Positions 1-10,628 of a stretch of DNA of 64,000 nt are shown piece by piece; positions within the stretch are counted from its first letter, which is position 1; each line of letters begins with the position of its first letter. A program made the translations under genes and the position numbers. The DNA is taken from assembly GCA_036924085.1 (NCBI GenBank), contig JAVGWX010000005.1, forward strand, positions 78,940,547 through 79,004,546, in the 5' to 3' direction. The notes beneath the pieces are model-generated. The model was not told the DNA's origin. It saw nothing but the letters and a program-made list of their open reading frames with translations, and made no database searches. This DNA comes from Ariolimax columbianus. Its lineage: Eukaryota; Mollusca; Gastropoda; Stylommatophora; Arionidae.

Positions 1-563
1 GCTAATATGTCTTTATATGACCCAATATTCTCGTAGATTGTACTTCGTATTTTGAAATTTAAGAAACAATCCTTTCATATTTAAATGAACTGTCTGAAAA
101 ATCTCATTTCCATTGATTAGATTTTTCTTTTCAATTCTGCTTTGAATTTCCATGTTTCACACTCATATATGTATATTGATTTGCATTAATTTGACTGATG
201 AGCTAGTGAGGTGTCAAAGCCTAACGGAAACAAGTAAAGACAAAAATCGGAAGTTAGAGGAAAACTGCAGCTCGTATCATCCCGCTTGATAATGGACTCC
301 ACAACCACCATGGATATATTCAACGATTTTCGCGAATGTGAATGTTAACCACGCGCTCAATAGCGGAATAAATGCGCCACAATTAATCCCAGACTGTCGT
401 TAATCTACAGCACCCAATGCCAAGATAGTTAACAGCTATTTGCCAACTAAAATAAACAAGGAAAACATTAATCATTCTACACCGGATGGAAAAACGTGGA
501 TCAACGGAGAAAGATCAACAGCAAAAGATTTAGACGCAGACAGAGAAAAAGATAGCTGGATGG
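1..563. other. No gene seen
   Basis: AT-rich sequence with no open frame of interest, no recognisable transposon protein and no tandem array. The only short ORF here runs through the TTG tract of the neighbouring element A copy and is not credible. Confidence 0.4.
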
Positions 564-919
564 TATGTTGTTGTTGTTGTTGTTGTTGAATGCCCACAAT
601 GAGTATGTTTACTCCTTATGTGCGCCTTGAAATTATTTGAAAGATTATAGTAGCTTTCTTGACATCCCGAGAGTGCTGATAAAGGTTGACTGTGGCCATC
701 CAGGCGTTTGTGCAATGGTGGCTTCATCTGCGTGATGCTCACTACTACAGGCATCACGTCAATCCTCATCTGGTCAACCAGACGGCCTTGAAAACAGCTG
801 TTTCCGGGTAATGCTACATGGAAGATAGATATTGGTCTTGGTCAATATATTGTGCGTGACCCTGACGCGACGTCCTGGTCAGTATGTTGTGCCTGACCGG
901 ACTAGCGTCTCAGTTCTCC
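564..919 (-). mobile_element. Dispersed element A, copy 1 (SINE-like)
   Basis: One of at least six related sequences in this window that I call family A. The copy is flanked by an 8-bp direct repeat CTGGATGG (556-563 and 920-927), which I read as a target-site duplication. On the plus strand it begins with a TTG tract (565-588) followed by TTGAATGCCCACAATGAG, which would be the 3' simple tail if the element is transcribed from the minus strand. The opposite end carries two tandem copies of a 37-bp segment (840-876 and 877-910). No protein is encoded. Variable-length duplications and a simple tail suggest retroposition, but I see no clear tRNA, 5S or 7SL head, so the SINE label is an inference. 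Confidence 0.6.
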
Positions 920-1185
920 CTGGATGGCACGTCAAACTGGATAGGAAAACAAAAACAAAACAACCATTGCGTTAAAATGATACAGAGGCAGCTGATTGTG
1001 GAATCAATTGATCGCTAGCGACAAGGACACGGCACGCGTAGGTGTTAATGGTAGAAAACCAAGTCAATATGACCACAGGTTACGGCTATGGATGGTATTC
1101 TAATAAACATTGTACCAAAGCACTTACGATCTTGAAGAGCTTGTCTCTGCAGCAATTTTTCACAAGATGAGGGTGCCAACCACAT

Positions 1186-2306
1186 GGGTAATCCTGCTTA
1201 GTTAAACTTTAGAATATGACAATCTGATGGAAAATCCTACTTAGTTAACCTTTACGACATGCCAACCTCATGGACCATCCTTCTTAGTTAACCTTTACGA
1301 CATGTTCACCTCATGGACAATCCTACTCAGTTAACCTTTACGACATGCCGACCTCATGGACAATCCTACTTAGTTAACCTTTACGACATGCCAACCTCAT
1401 GGACAATCCTACTTAGTTAACCTTTACGACATGTTAACCTCATGGACAATCCTACTTAGTTAACCTTTACGACATGTTAACCTCATGGGCAATCCTACCT
1501 AGTTAACCTTTACGACATGTTAACCTCATGGACAATCCTACTTAGTTAACCTTTACGACATGCCAAACTCATGGACAATCCTACCTAGTTAACCTTTACA
1601 ACATGTTAACCTCATGGACAATCCTACCTAGTTAATCTTTACGACATGTTAACCTCAAGGACAATCCTACTTAGTTAACCTTTACGACATGCCAACCTCA
1701 TGGACAATCCTACCTAGTTAACCTTTACGATATGTTAACCTCATGGACAATCCTACATAGTTAACCTTGACGACATGCCGACCTCATGGACAATCCTACT
1801 TAGTTAACCTTTACGACATGCCAACCTCATGAAAAATTCCTACCTAGTTAGCCTTTACGACATGTTAACCTCATGGACAATCCTACTTAGTTAACCTTTA
1901 CGACATGCCAACCTCATGGACAATCCTACATAGTTAACCTTTACGACATGTTAACCTCATGGACAATCCTACTTAGTTAACCTTTACGACATGCCGACCT
2001 CATGGACAATCCTACTTAGTTAACCTTTACGACATGCCGACCTCATGGACAGTCCTACTTAGTTAACCTTTACGACATGCCAAACTCATAGACAATCCTA
2101 CTTAGTTAACCTTTACGACATGCCAACCTCATGGACAATCCTACTTAGTTAACCTTTACGACATACCGACCTCATGGACAATCCTACTTAGTTAACCTTT
2201 ACGACGTGCCGACCTCATGGACAATCCTACTTAGTTAACCTTTACGACATTCCGACCTCATGGACAATCCTACTTAGTTAACCTTTACGACATTCCGACC
2301 TCAGGA
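1186..2306. repeat. 43-bp minisatellite, about 26 copies
   Basis: Units of 43 bp contain TTAGTTAACCTTTACGACAT followed by a variable GCCAACCTCATGG or GTTAACCTCATGG segment. Copies differ by a few substitutions (gccaac, gccgac, gttaac variants) that are partly clustered, suggesting local duplication of unit blocks. The array ends about 30 bp before the first recognisable LINE reverse transcriptase sequence, so it may have grown from the same element; I could not find a single-copy ancestor. Confidence 0.9.
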
Positions 2307-2334
2307 TTTGGGTGGAAAAAGAATGATTCAGCAT

Positions 2335-3263
2335 GTTTTTTTGGAATGGTGTTAATGATTGTATTTGTTCATATCAAATCAGGCGTACGACAAGGATGTG
2401 TGCCATCCCTTTTGTTGTTCATTACATATGTAGACCACATTTGTAAAACAGTCAACCCAAATTAAGGTAACAACATTGGTGAGCTCTTAAATGAATTTCT
2501 ATTTGCTGACGATCAAGCGGTCATTGCAACTTTAGAACTTCAATTGCAGCAGCATATTGATAATAAACTAAATACAGCATGTAAAGATTACAGTATGAAA
2601 ATCAATGTATATAAAAACTGAGGTCATGAAAATATATAGAACAGCCGGAGAAATCAATATCACAATTGAAATAAAACACATCAATTAGGTGAAAGATTTC
2701 ACATACTTATGAAGCACCTTATCAGCAAACGGAAGAATTACAGCGAAAATCCAACAAAGATGCAATAAGGCAAATCAGATCATTTGACAATTAACTCCAA
2801 TACTTAACGACAGGCACGTGACAATAACTACCAACAGAGCTTTATACAACACGATTTTCGTCCCGACACTTTGCTATCAATGTCAAAACCGAACACTAAC
2901 ATTAAATGAAAAAACGCCACATCGTAAACACAGCAATGAAATGCCTGCGAAAAATATTGGGCGTAACAAGGAGAGACATGGTCAGAAACAATGACATAAA
3001 ACTAGTGGGAACAACACCAGTAATAAACTACATTAAAAAACAGCAATTAAAATGGTTTGGCAACGAAACAAGCCTTCCACCACACAGCACACACCCCTCC
3101 CCCTCCCTTACCAACAAGCAATGCTATTTGGATACAAGGGATTCAAAGTCAATGGCAGACTACGAAAAAGATGGCTTACAGAGATATCCGAGGCAGTCAA
3201 TGCTACTGTGTGTGAGGCACACGGACGGGCTCGTTCTAGAGATTTCTTCATAACCTGACGCTG
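2335..3263 (+). pseudogene. LINE reverse transcriptase remnant (palm to C-terminus)
   Basis: Broken ORF2-type reverse transcriptase of a non-LTR retrotransposon. In order: SGVRQGCVPSLLLFITYVDH (about 2374-2435), the palm motif preceding the active site; EFLFADDQAVIA (about 2492-2527), which keeps the FADD catalytic pair; a CKDYSMKIN segment; and a C-terminal part with KKQQLKWFGN and GFKVNGRLRKRWLTEI (about 3030-3180), typical of the tail that follows the RT in endonuclease-type LINEs. Stops and frame changes interrupt it throughout. The upstream endonuclease is missing; a 43-bp tandem array lies where upstream RT sequence would be expected. A minus-strand SINE is inserted directly after it. 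The LINE at 61.3-64.0 kb is a related family member (shared FA-D-DQA context). Confidence 0.8.
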
Positions 3264-3274
3264 AAAGGCATGAA

Positions 3275-3557
3275 GTAAAAAAAAAAAAAAAAGTAAAGTA
3301 TCCCATAGCATTACTGCCGTAGGGCTGTGAGGTGTTAGCGATCTCACATTTCAAAGGCTCGGCTATATGAGGGCGGTAGCCATATCCTCTCCCTCGCCGT
3401 TTTTACTTCCCGGACTGAACCGGTACCCATTTAAGGCTGGGTCGACCCGGGAGCCATTGCGGTCTGAAAAAAAACATTACACCCTCAACTGGAGAATGAA
3501 CCCAGGACCACTCAGATGCGAAGCCAGAGTGCTAACCACTGCGCTACGCGGCTCTCC
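3275..3557 (-). mobile_element. tRNA-derived SINE inserted at a LINE 3' end
   Basis: Reading the minus strand from 3557, a tRNA-like head contains A box TAGCGCAGTGG (complement of 3536-3546) and a B-box-like GGGTTCATTCTCC (complement of 3491-3503). A body of about 200 bp follows and ends in a T-rich run (the plus-strand A run near 3277-3292). A near-identical flanking repeat AAAGGCAT (3264-3271 and 3558-3565) looks like the target-site duplication. The A run could instead be the poly-A tail of the preceding LINE; the position of the flanking repeats favours its being inside the SINE insertion. The degenerate tRNA fold argues against a functional tRNA gene. Confidence 0.75.
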
Positions 3558-3710
3558 AAAGGCATAAAAGGATAAACGAAAAGAAAAGAAAGGAAGAAGA
3601 AAGAAGAAGCACATGGCACAGCCAGGAAAGATTTACTGGGAAGATTTGTAGATCAAAAAAAAAGAAACAAAAAATATTATGAGAACATCAGGACCGACTT
3701 AACATACATG

Positions 3711-4058
3711 TTCTTCTTCTTGTTCTCAATGCCCACAAAGAATAGTTTACTATTTTGTACGCTCTGAAAAGGACGTTAAGTGGTGAGTTGCAGTAGCTTT
3801 CCTCACACCCCGAGCGTGCTGATGAAGGTAGACCAGGGTCCTCCAGGTGGTTGTGCTATGCTTGGTTTCATCTGCGTGTGGCTCACTACTACGGGGATTA
3901 CGTCGATCCCTCACCTCGTAGCCAGGCTGCCACGAAAACAGTTCGTTTCCAGAGAGATAGCTACTAGGACGCCGAGGTGGCCAGTATGTTTTACTTGATC
4001 CTGGCTAAAATGTCTGATCAGTATATTTTTGCCTGACAAGACGTTAGTCTTCCTCCCC
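3711..4058 (-). mobile_element. Dispersed element A, copy 2, complete
   Basis: Best-delimited member of family A: a perfect 11-bp direct repeat TAACATACATG flanks it (3700-3710 and 4059-4069). On the plus strand it starts with TTCTTCTTCTTGTTCTCAAT and ends with GTTAGTCTTCCTCCCC. The last part holds two 37-bp direct-repeat copies (about 3989-4025 and 4026-4050). Length 348 bp, no coding capacity. The CTT start (GAA tail on the minus strand) and the 11-bp duplication suggest target-primed retroposition with the minus strand as the sense strand. Confidence 0.75.
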
Positions 4059-4069
4059 TAACATACATG

Positions 4070-5000
4070 GAAACAAAATCAAACTTGAATAGACCAAATA
4101 ATTGAAATAAGTAGGAAGCCATTTTACAGAGGATAGAAGGCTTGAAAGAGATATTGAAATTAAATGTCAAAAGTCCTATGTGACTTATCAACTGTCACCA
4201 TTTATTCAACACAAGACTATCAGTTTGATAACAAAACAACAACTTATAAATAACATATTTGTACAAGCTTTTGCTAAACAAGATTAGTCTTTAGCAAAGG
4301 CACAAGAGAGAACAATTACTTGAGACGCTGAGACCTTTCATATCAAGACATAAAATGCCATTGTTTGGTCATCTCAAGAGATGCGACCTATCAATTATCA
4401 CAGTGCGCTTCCTGGAGGACAGAGGCGACCGACCCAAATAGGCGTGCCCACACGTGACGAATAGTGGAACGACCCCCAGATATGTAACGTCAGCTGCGAA
4501 ATAAGCCAATTATTGGACGAATTAGCAGAGCGGACCAAACGGCGGTATATCCGAACAGGACGTGACAATCGGTAGCACTACTGTCCCCACTGAAATACCC
4601 CATGAGTTCTAAGATGGGTATATCAATCAAGCGAGTTAGATCCGCTATAAGCTCTTACCAACGAGGAAAGACACTGCGGCAAATAAACCAACCAGCTGTC
4701 TTGCAGGTATCATTGGGAGATGATGAGACTACGGGAGGCAACATGGAAGGAAAAACACAACCTGGCCTGCAGAAGACGTAGTGTGTCAGCTAAGGCGCTG
4801 ATATCAGGGACGATTAGGGCACACACGCACTTACGGGTTATGATCATGAAACACTGCCCTTGCACACAAGAAGATCTGACCAAAAGGCACGAGGCAGATA
4901 GGTAGATGCTGTAACAGAAATTCTACATTAACAAGGGCTTATAACGATCAACCAAGCGTATTTGGATTAGGAACGGCAGCTTACGCTTTCCACAACATTT
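4070..5000. other. No gene; possible LINE tail near 4350-4560
   Basis: Around 4350-4440 the plus strand can be read as MPLFGHLKRCD followed by a basic stretch, which resembles the FGH-x-R tail of LINE ORF2 proteins, but the match is weak and there are many stops. The rest shows nothing I recognise. Confidence 0.3.
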
Positions 5001-5011
5001 AACGTCACTAG

Positions 5012-6715
5012 TGCGGAGAAAGACTAACGTCTGGTCAGGTAAAATATACTGGTCAAACATGTTAGGGTCAGGCAAAACATACTGGTCAGACATGTTAGTC
5101 AGGGTCAGGCAAAATATACTAGTCAGACATGTTAGTCAGGGTCAGGCAAAACACTGGTCAGACATGTTAGTCAGGGTGAGGCAAAACATACTGGTCAGAA
5201 ATGTTAGTCAGGTCCAGGCAAAACATACTGGTCAGACATGTTAGTCAGGGTCAGGCAAAACATACCAATCAGACATGTTAGTCAGGGTCAGGTAAAACAT
5301 ACTGATCACGCATGTTAGTCAGGGTCAGGCAAAACATACTGGTCAGACATGTTAGTCAGGATCAGGCAAAACATACTGATCAGACATGTTAGTCAGGGTC
5401 AGGCAAAACATACTGATCAGAAATGTTAGTCAGGGTCAGGCAAAACATACGGATCAGACATGTTAGTCAGGGTCAGGCAAAACATACTGGTCAGACATGT
5501 TAGTCAGGGTCAGGCAAAACATACTGATCAGACATGTTAGTCAGGGTCAGGCAAAACATACTGGTCAGACATGTTAGTCAGGGTCAGGCAAAACATACTG
5601 GTCAGAAATGTTAGTCAGGGTCAGGCAAAAGATACTGATCAGACACGTTAGTCAGGGTCTGGCAAAACATACTGATCAGGCATGTTAGTCAGGGTCAGGC
5701 AAAACATACTGATCAGGCATGTTAGTCAGGGTCAGGCAAAACATACTGATCAGGCATGTTAGTCAGGGTCAGGCAAAACATACTGATCAGGCATGTTAGT
5801 CAGGGTCACGCAAAATATACTTGTCAGACATGTTAGTCAGGGTCAGGCAAAACATACTGGTCAGATATGTTAGTCAGGGTCAGGCAAAACATACTGGTCA
5901 GACATGTAAGTCAGGGTCAGGCAAAACATACTGATCAGACATGTTAGTCAGGGTCAGATAAAACATACTGATCAGACAAATTAGTCAGGGTCAGACAAAA
6001 CATACTGGTCAGACATATTAGTCAGGGTCAGACAAAACATACTGGTCAGACATGTTAGTCAGGGTCAGGCAAAACATACTGATCTGGCATGTTAGTCAGG
6101 GTCAGGCAAAACATACTGATCAGGCATGTTAGTCAGGGTCACGCAAAATATACTGGTCAGACATGTTAGTCAGGTTCAGGCAAAACATACTGATCAGGCA
6201 TGTTAGTCAGGGTCACGCAAAATATACTGGTCAGACATGTTAGTCAGGTTCAGGCAAAACATACTGGTCAGACATGTTAGTCATGGTCAGGCAAAACATA
6301 CTTGTCAGACATGTTAGTCAGGGTCAGGCAAAATATACTGGTCAGACATGTTAGTCAGGGTCAGGCAAAACATACTGATCAGACATGTTAGTCAGGGTCA
6401 AACAAAACATACTGGTCAGACATGTTAGTCAGAGTCACGCAAAACATACTGGTCAAGACCATCACCTCGGCTTCCTCGTATCCCTCCTTGGTAACGGGCT
6501 GTTTTCATGAGAGATTAGCTAACAAGGCGAGGGAACGATGTGATCCCCGTAGTGGTAAGCCACACACATATGAAACCAAGAATTGCACCACCACCGGGAG
6601 GGTCACGGTCTACCTTCATCAGCACGCTCGGGATGTGAGGACTGCAACCCACCACTTAACGTCCTTTTCAGGGCGCACAAAAGAGTAAATCTACTCATTG
6701 TGGCCATTAAACAAT
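5012..6715 (+). mobile_element. Dispersed element A, copy 3, internally expanded
   Basis: A family A copy in the opposite orientation to copies 1 and 2. It begins near 5013 with a variant of the GGAGGAAGACTAACGTC end. The 3' part, from about 6453, matches the A body: a variant of CTCACCTCGTTAGCCA, then TGATCCCCGTAGTGGTAAGC, then CATCAGCACGCTCGGGATG, ending in CTCATTGTGGCCATT. Where other copies carry two 37-bp units, this one carries about 38, so it is 1.7 kb rather than 0.35 kb. Imperfect flanking repeats (AACGTCACTAG at 5001-5011, AACGCCACAAG at 6716-6726, 9 of 11 identical) support its limits. Confidence 0.75.
5031..6452 (+). repeat. 37-bp minisatellite inside element A, about 38 copies
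   Basis: Consensus unit contains GTTAGTCAGGGTCAGGCAAA followed by ACATACTGGTCAGACAT. Units differ mainly at CTGGTCAG versus CTGATCAG and at ACATG versus GCATG. The first and last units match the two 37-bp units found in other A copies, so the array is an internal expansion of element A. Blocks such as 5700-5800 (GATCAGGCATG variants) and 6130-6260 (GTCACGCAAAATATACT variants) show multi-unit duplications. Confidence 0.92.
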
Positions 6716-6726
6716 AACGCCACAAG

Positions 6727-8170
6727 TTAGCGAACAAGTCAGAATGTAAATAAATAACCATTATTGACACCATAAATACTAAGGCACATTTATTTTAAAA
6801 AGATATAATTTTGTCGGTTTTTGTTATTGCTTGCTGAGGTCAACCAGGAGAATTATTAAAGGTCGACGAATAAGAGCTGATTGCTGCTGCAGTAACCAGG
6901 CAGTGTGCAGCTTAGGTGCTTATTATATCACTGATAGAAAAAAGTAACTGCCTTACATACGTATTTAACCCATGCCTCTTTCTTCAGTAGACCGATATCC
7001 AAACCAATTGTTTCTCGCAAAAAAAGTGAAAATGGCCAACTAACCGGTCAGATTTAGTCACTTTCTGTCTCCAATGTATCTGCCATATTTTTACGACCGT
7101 GACATCACTTTTAATTATTTGTCTATTAGTCTCTGGTCGAAAAGTGGAGAAAACATTGGGTTTGCGGAAATGTCGATTCCTCCATCCCTCACTACTTCAA
7201 CCGACAGGGAGTGGGAGGGGGTGTACTTTTCCTTACATACTAACAATCTTTAGGAAACATATCTTTCCTTTTTCGAGTTGCATTCTGGACGGACCTGGTT
7301 CAATATCGGAGTGCTATTAAATCCCTTTATTTTTTGTAGTCAGGTCTTGCCCTTGCCTTGTGGGTACTCAATCATCAATTCTCGAAGGAAAACATTTTCT
7401 GACAGTTCTGATAAAGCAATAGAAATATTCAATGTATAGTTAGATCATGCCAAGAGATTCAGGGAGGTGAAGGTCGCACAGGGACATTGCAGTGTCAAGG
7501 TAGGAGAAACACGTTAGAGACATAGATATCCATTTCAGTCCATTGTAATTACAGGAAAGATATGGCAAACGTATACGCATCAATGAGGACAAAGAGAAAA
7601 TTTGTCGATGGCGTTTCTTCTGAAAGTAACGTTATGTCGAAGATTACAGATTGCACTATCTGCTTCTTTCAGCCCGACAAAACCGATTTCAACAAGGTAA
7701 ATGTTATATTCCGGGTTTACCTTCCCTCCACGATCCCTCTTTTCTCTGCACGGATGCAGCCTGTATTTTTTTGTCCGTCTTGCTAAAAAACTCGGCCACT
7801 GTAAGATCTAGGGGTGTGCATTTTTACAGATAATTATGTCTGGAAATGCTAGGTCAACGCGACTATTTTCAGCTCTCTGCGACTTTTCGTACCCGAGTTA
7901 TTTAGCAATTTAAGCCCTCCAATAGCGAGCATCAGGCTGTGAAAATTGCACGTCTAATTTCTTCTCCCCAAGGGAACGCATTGTATTCTGGTTGCTGTGT
8001 TCTCGAGTCTGTGACGTCCGAATAGGGAGGGCAATGCGATGCCCGGTTAATTAACAGAGCTGGCAATTATAACCTTTTATTTCCTCAACCTGCATTTTTA
8101 GGTAAGTCCACTTTGGAGCTGAATGTCTCAGTTAATGTTCACGCTGGGGAAGAACTTCTAAAAGCCGCGT
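6727..8170. other. No gene seen
   Basis: About 1.4 kb of AT-rich sequence without arrays or recognisable transposon proteins. The longest open frames (7099-7320, 7562-7786) are under 75 codons, have no family resemblance I can see and are probably chance. Confidence 0.4.
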
Positions 8171-8172
8171 CA

Positions 8173-8325
8173 AGTTGATCAGTAAAGCTAGTGTTCTCAT
8201 AAAACTGATGGCCTGCCTAAGACTTCCTCTTCTTCGATTGCTCACAAGGGATCAAATAAATGTCTCATAAATGTGACGGCTTGCTTTAGACTTCTTCTTC
8301 GATTGCTAACAAGTGATCAAATAAA
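8173..8325. repeat. 69-bp repeat, left block
   Basis: About two units containing GATCAAATAAATGTC, a CATAAA segment, TTAGACTTC and CTTCTTCGATTGCTCAC. The right block of the same array starts at 8588; the two are separated by a 262-bp insertion. Confidence 0.75.
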
Positions 8326-8587
8326 AAGGCAAAGGCCTCCGTCCATCGCAAACAATGACGGCATAATTTATTTGCTATCGCTATTTTTAGTAAGGGTAAG
8401 CTGCGCTACTTTTTATCCTCACTCTCTCGTCTCGAGCCGCCCGACCCCAGTGGCAAGTCAAGGACAAGACGACTAGGGGATGGCTACGAAATGCAGGGGA
8501 CTCCGTTTCAAGCACCCGTGAAAAGGACGGCGGAGTCCTTGGCGAATTGGTTTAGAAGTCGGCCTCTTGATCAGGTGGTGTGGGTTC
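8326..8587 (+). mobile_element. Insertion with tRNA-like promoter splitting the 69-bp array
   Basis: A 262-bp segment interrupts the 69-bp array and is flanked by GATCAAATAAA on both sides (8315-8325 and 8588-8598). Near its right end there is a tRNA-like head: A box TGGCGAATTGG at 8540-8550 and a B-box-like GGGTTCGATC at 8582-8591. The head abuts the array without a SINE body, and the flanking repeat is also part of the array unit, so it may be a truncated SINE, a recombination product, or both. Confidence 0.5.
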
Positions 8588-8840
8588 GATCAAATAAATG
8601 TCCTCATAAAAGTGGTGTTCTGTTTTAGATTTCATCTTCTTCGATTACTCACGTGATCAAATAAATGTCTTCATAAAAGTGGCGGTCTGTTTTAGACATC
8701 TTCTTCTTCGATTACTCACAAGTGATCAAATAAATGTCTTCATAAAAGTGGCGGTCTGTTTTAGACATCTTCTTCTTCGATTGCTCACAAGTGATCAAAT
8801 ACATGTCCTCATAAAATTGACGGCATGTCTAGACTTCCTT
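8588..8840. repeat. 69-bp repeat, right block
   Basis: Three to four units, each with GATCAAATAAATGTC, CATAAAAGTGG, TCTGTTTTAGACATC and CTTCTTCGATTACTCAC. The last unit decays after about 8825. Confidence 0.8.
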
Positions 8841-9193
8841 GTTGATATATAGTTTACCTCTTAAATTGATTAAAGAATGACATGCTTCCCATGTGCTTCA
8901 TCAGTAGAGCCGACAAACTTGCAAATATTATTTTACATTTTTTTTTCAATACGTGTAGTTGTGTGGGTGTTCGGTTTCTCGTGTGCAGAACTGACGGTAT
9001 TTATAACTTCAGTGGCCGGATTCCAATCTGAATATTGTAATTACTACGGATGCAGAAGCACACAGAAATACACTCCGTGTAATCCAATAAATAAATTAAG
9101 CTAATGCATTAGCGATCAGACCCCACGTGAAGAAAAGTGAAAGAAAAGAACTCATAAGATTAACAAGACGACACACAATGTTAAACCAAACAT
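8841..9193. other. No gene seen
   Basis: Contains one short hydrophobic open frame (8877-9104) with no recognisable domain. No repeats or transposon signatures. Confidence 0.35.
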
Positions 9194-9204
9194 GGATTTA
9201 CATT

Positions 9205-9563
9205 TGGCTTAGCTTGGCTTTGTTTGCTCTCAATCTCCCGCTACCAATCCCTTAAAAGGGTTTATGTAGCAGAATGTAGTCCAGAGAATGGAATGCGTTG
9301 TGTCGTAGTTTACAGATTGACTGCGATATTTAACCTTTCGGTCCAACACATCAACACATCCGACTTCAAGAAGCATTTTCTGAGAACCGGGTTAGCATTC
9401 CCTCTTCGATCCTTTTTCCTTAGCCAGTCTGCTCTGTTGCAGTCTGTTATCCAGAATCACCGCGTGGAGGTGTAGAAGGGTATTGACAGCTCTGGTTCGC
9501 TGGCCCTGAAGCTAGCAGTCAGCTATCGGTCGCTGGCGGCTGCTGCTCAGCATCTTGTTCCAC
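9205..9563 (-). mobile_element. Dispersed element B, copy 1, complete
   Basis: Family B copy of 359 bp flanked by a perfect 11-bp direct repeat GGATTTACATT (9194-9204 and 9564-9574). Plus-strand start TGGCTTAGCTTGGC, internal diagnostic words GCGTTGTGTCGTAGTTTACA and CTTTCGGTCCAACACATC, end CTGCTCAGCATCTTG. I place the sense strand on minus because the inner part of B matches, in that orientation, the body of the tRNA-headed SINE at 19722-19985, and the plus-strand start would then be a short CCAAG-type tail. There is no coding capacity; the 83-codon frame across it is chance. No clear tRNA head is seen on B itself. Confidence 0.75.
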
Positions 9564-9724
9564 GGATTTACATTAAAAACAGAACGAACACAGCTTAAAC
9601 CAGTGAACCGTATCCTGAAGGTAGCGAAACAAGTTGACATTCTTGAGAGTCAAATCTTGTTACTAAGGAAGGTCGTCGAAATGTAAAGAAAATTGTTAAA
9701 AGAAAGAAAGCGATGAAAACATTG

Positions 9725-10020
9725 TTGCGTTGCTGTTCGTGGTTTTTTCAACTAAAATTAATTAGCTCGTAATGACGTTTCATTTTCAGCCGGTTACAGC
9801 AACTCTTTTTCCATACCAAGGCGTGCTTGAGAAGGTCGATCTGGATCCTCCTTCCTAGGTTCCACAGTAAACTCAATATTATGGGGATTACAGCATTAAT
9901 CCCCACCTTGTTGACCAGATTGCTTAAAGGAGCGTGAAGAATCACTTGACGTGTGGTCTTGATCGGCGTGTTTTACATGTCCCTGATTACTGGTTGCTTT
10001 CCTCTGGTTACGTAAGATGT
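9725..10020 (-). mobile_element. Diverged element A copy
   Basis: Weak but ordered matches to element A: GCCGGTTACAGCAACTC (compare the GCCGGTTTGTTGTATC of other copies), GAAGGTCGATCTGGATCCTCC, GGGGATTACAGCATTAATCC, CACCTTGTTGACCAGA, and a TCTTGATCGGCGTGTTTTAC segment like the 37-bp unit. No clear flanking duplication. The 51-bp array starts about 30 bp beyond the end that carries the 37-bp unit. Confidence 0.5.
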
Positions 10021-10049
10021 ATCCAGCTTAATCCTATAAATGCATGTTT

Positions 10050-10628
10050 TTGTATATGTTCTGGGTTAAACCTTTACACACCAGAATTTAAGAGGATTGA
10101 CTAGGTGTGTCCTGGGTTGAACTTTTACACCCCAGGAACGAAATGCGTGACTAAGTATATTCTGTGCTCAATCTTTACAGCCAAGGACAGAAGGCATGTG
10201 GAGAAGTATGTTCTAGGTTCAACCCTTACAGTCCAGAACAGAAGACATGTAGAAAAGTATGTTTTGGGTTCAACCTTTTCAGCCCAGGATAGAAGGCATG
10301 TGGATAAGTATGTTCTGGGTTCAACCTTTACAGCCAAGGGCAGAAGGCATGTAGATAAGTATGTTCTGGGTTCAACCTTTACAGCCCAGGACAGAAGGTA
10401 TGTGGATAAGTATGTTCTGGGTTTAACCTTCACACATCAGGGTAGTAATGGACTGACTAAACATGGTCTGAGTTCAATGCTTATATCCCAGGATAGAAGT
10501 GAATTGACTAAACATGTTCTGAGTTCAATGTTCACATCCCAGGATAGAAGTGGACTGACTAAACATGTTCTGAGTTCAATGTTTACATCTCAGTATAGAA
10601 GTGCGTCGACTAAACATGGTCTGACTTG
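10050..10628. repeat. 51-bp minisatellite, about 11 copies, three subtypes
   Basis: Units contain GTATGTTCTGGGTTCAACCT, TTACAGCCCAGGACAGAAGG and a CATGTGGATAA segment. Because 51 is a multiple of three, frames stay open on both strands (174 codons plus, 102 codons minus), giving a false protein of 17-residue repeats. Left units are most diverged, a central block is homogeneous, and from about 10430 units switch to a GACTAAACATGTTCTGAGTT subtype. Confidence 0.9.

Noticed and set aside
5011..6452. CRISPR-like look of a regular 37-bp repeat
   Set aside because: Units are contiguous with no unique spacers, and the context is a eukaryotic dispersed element.
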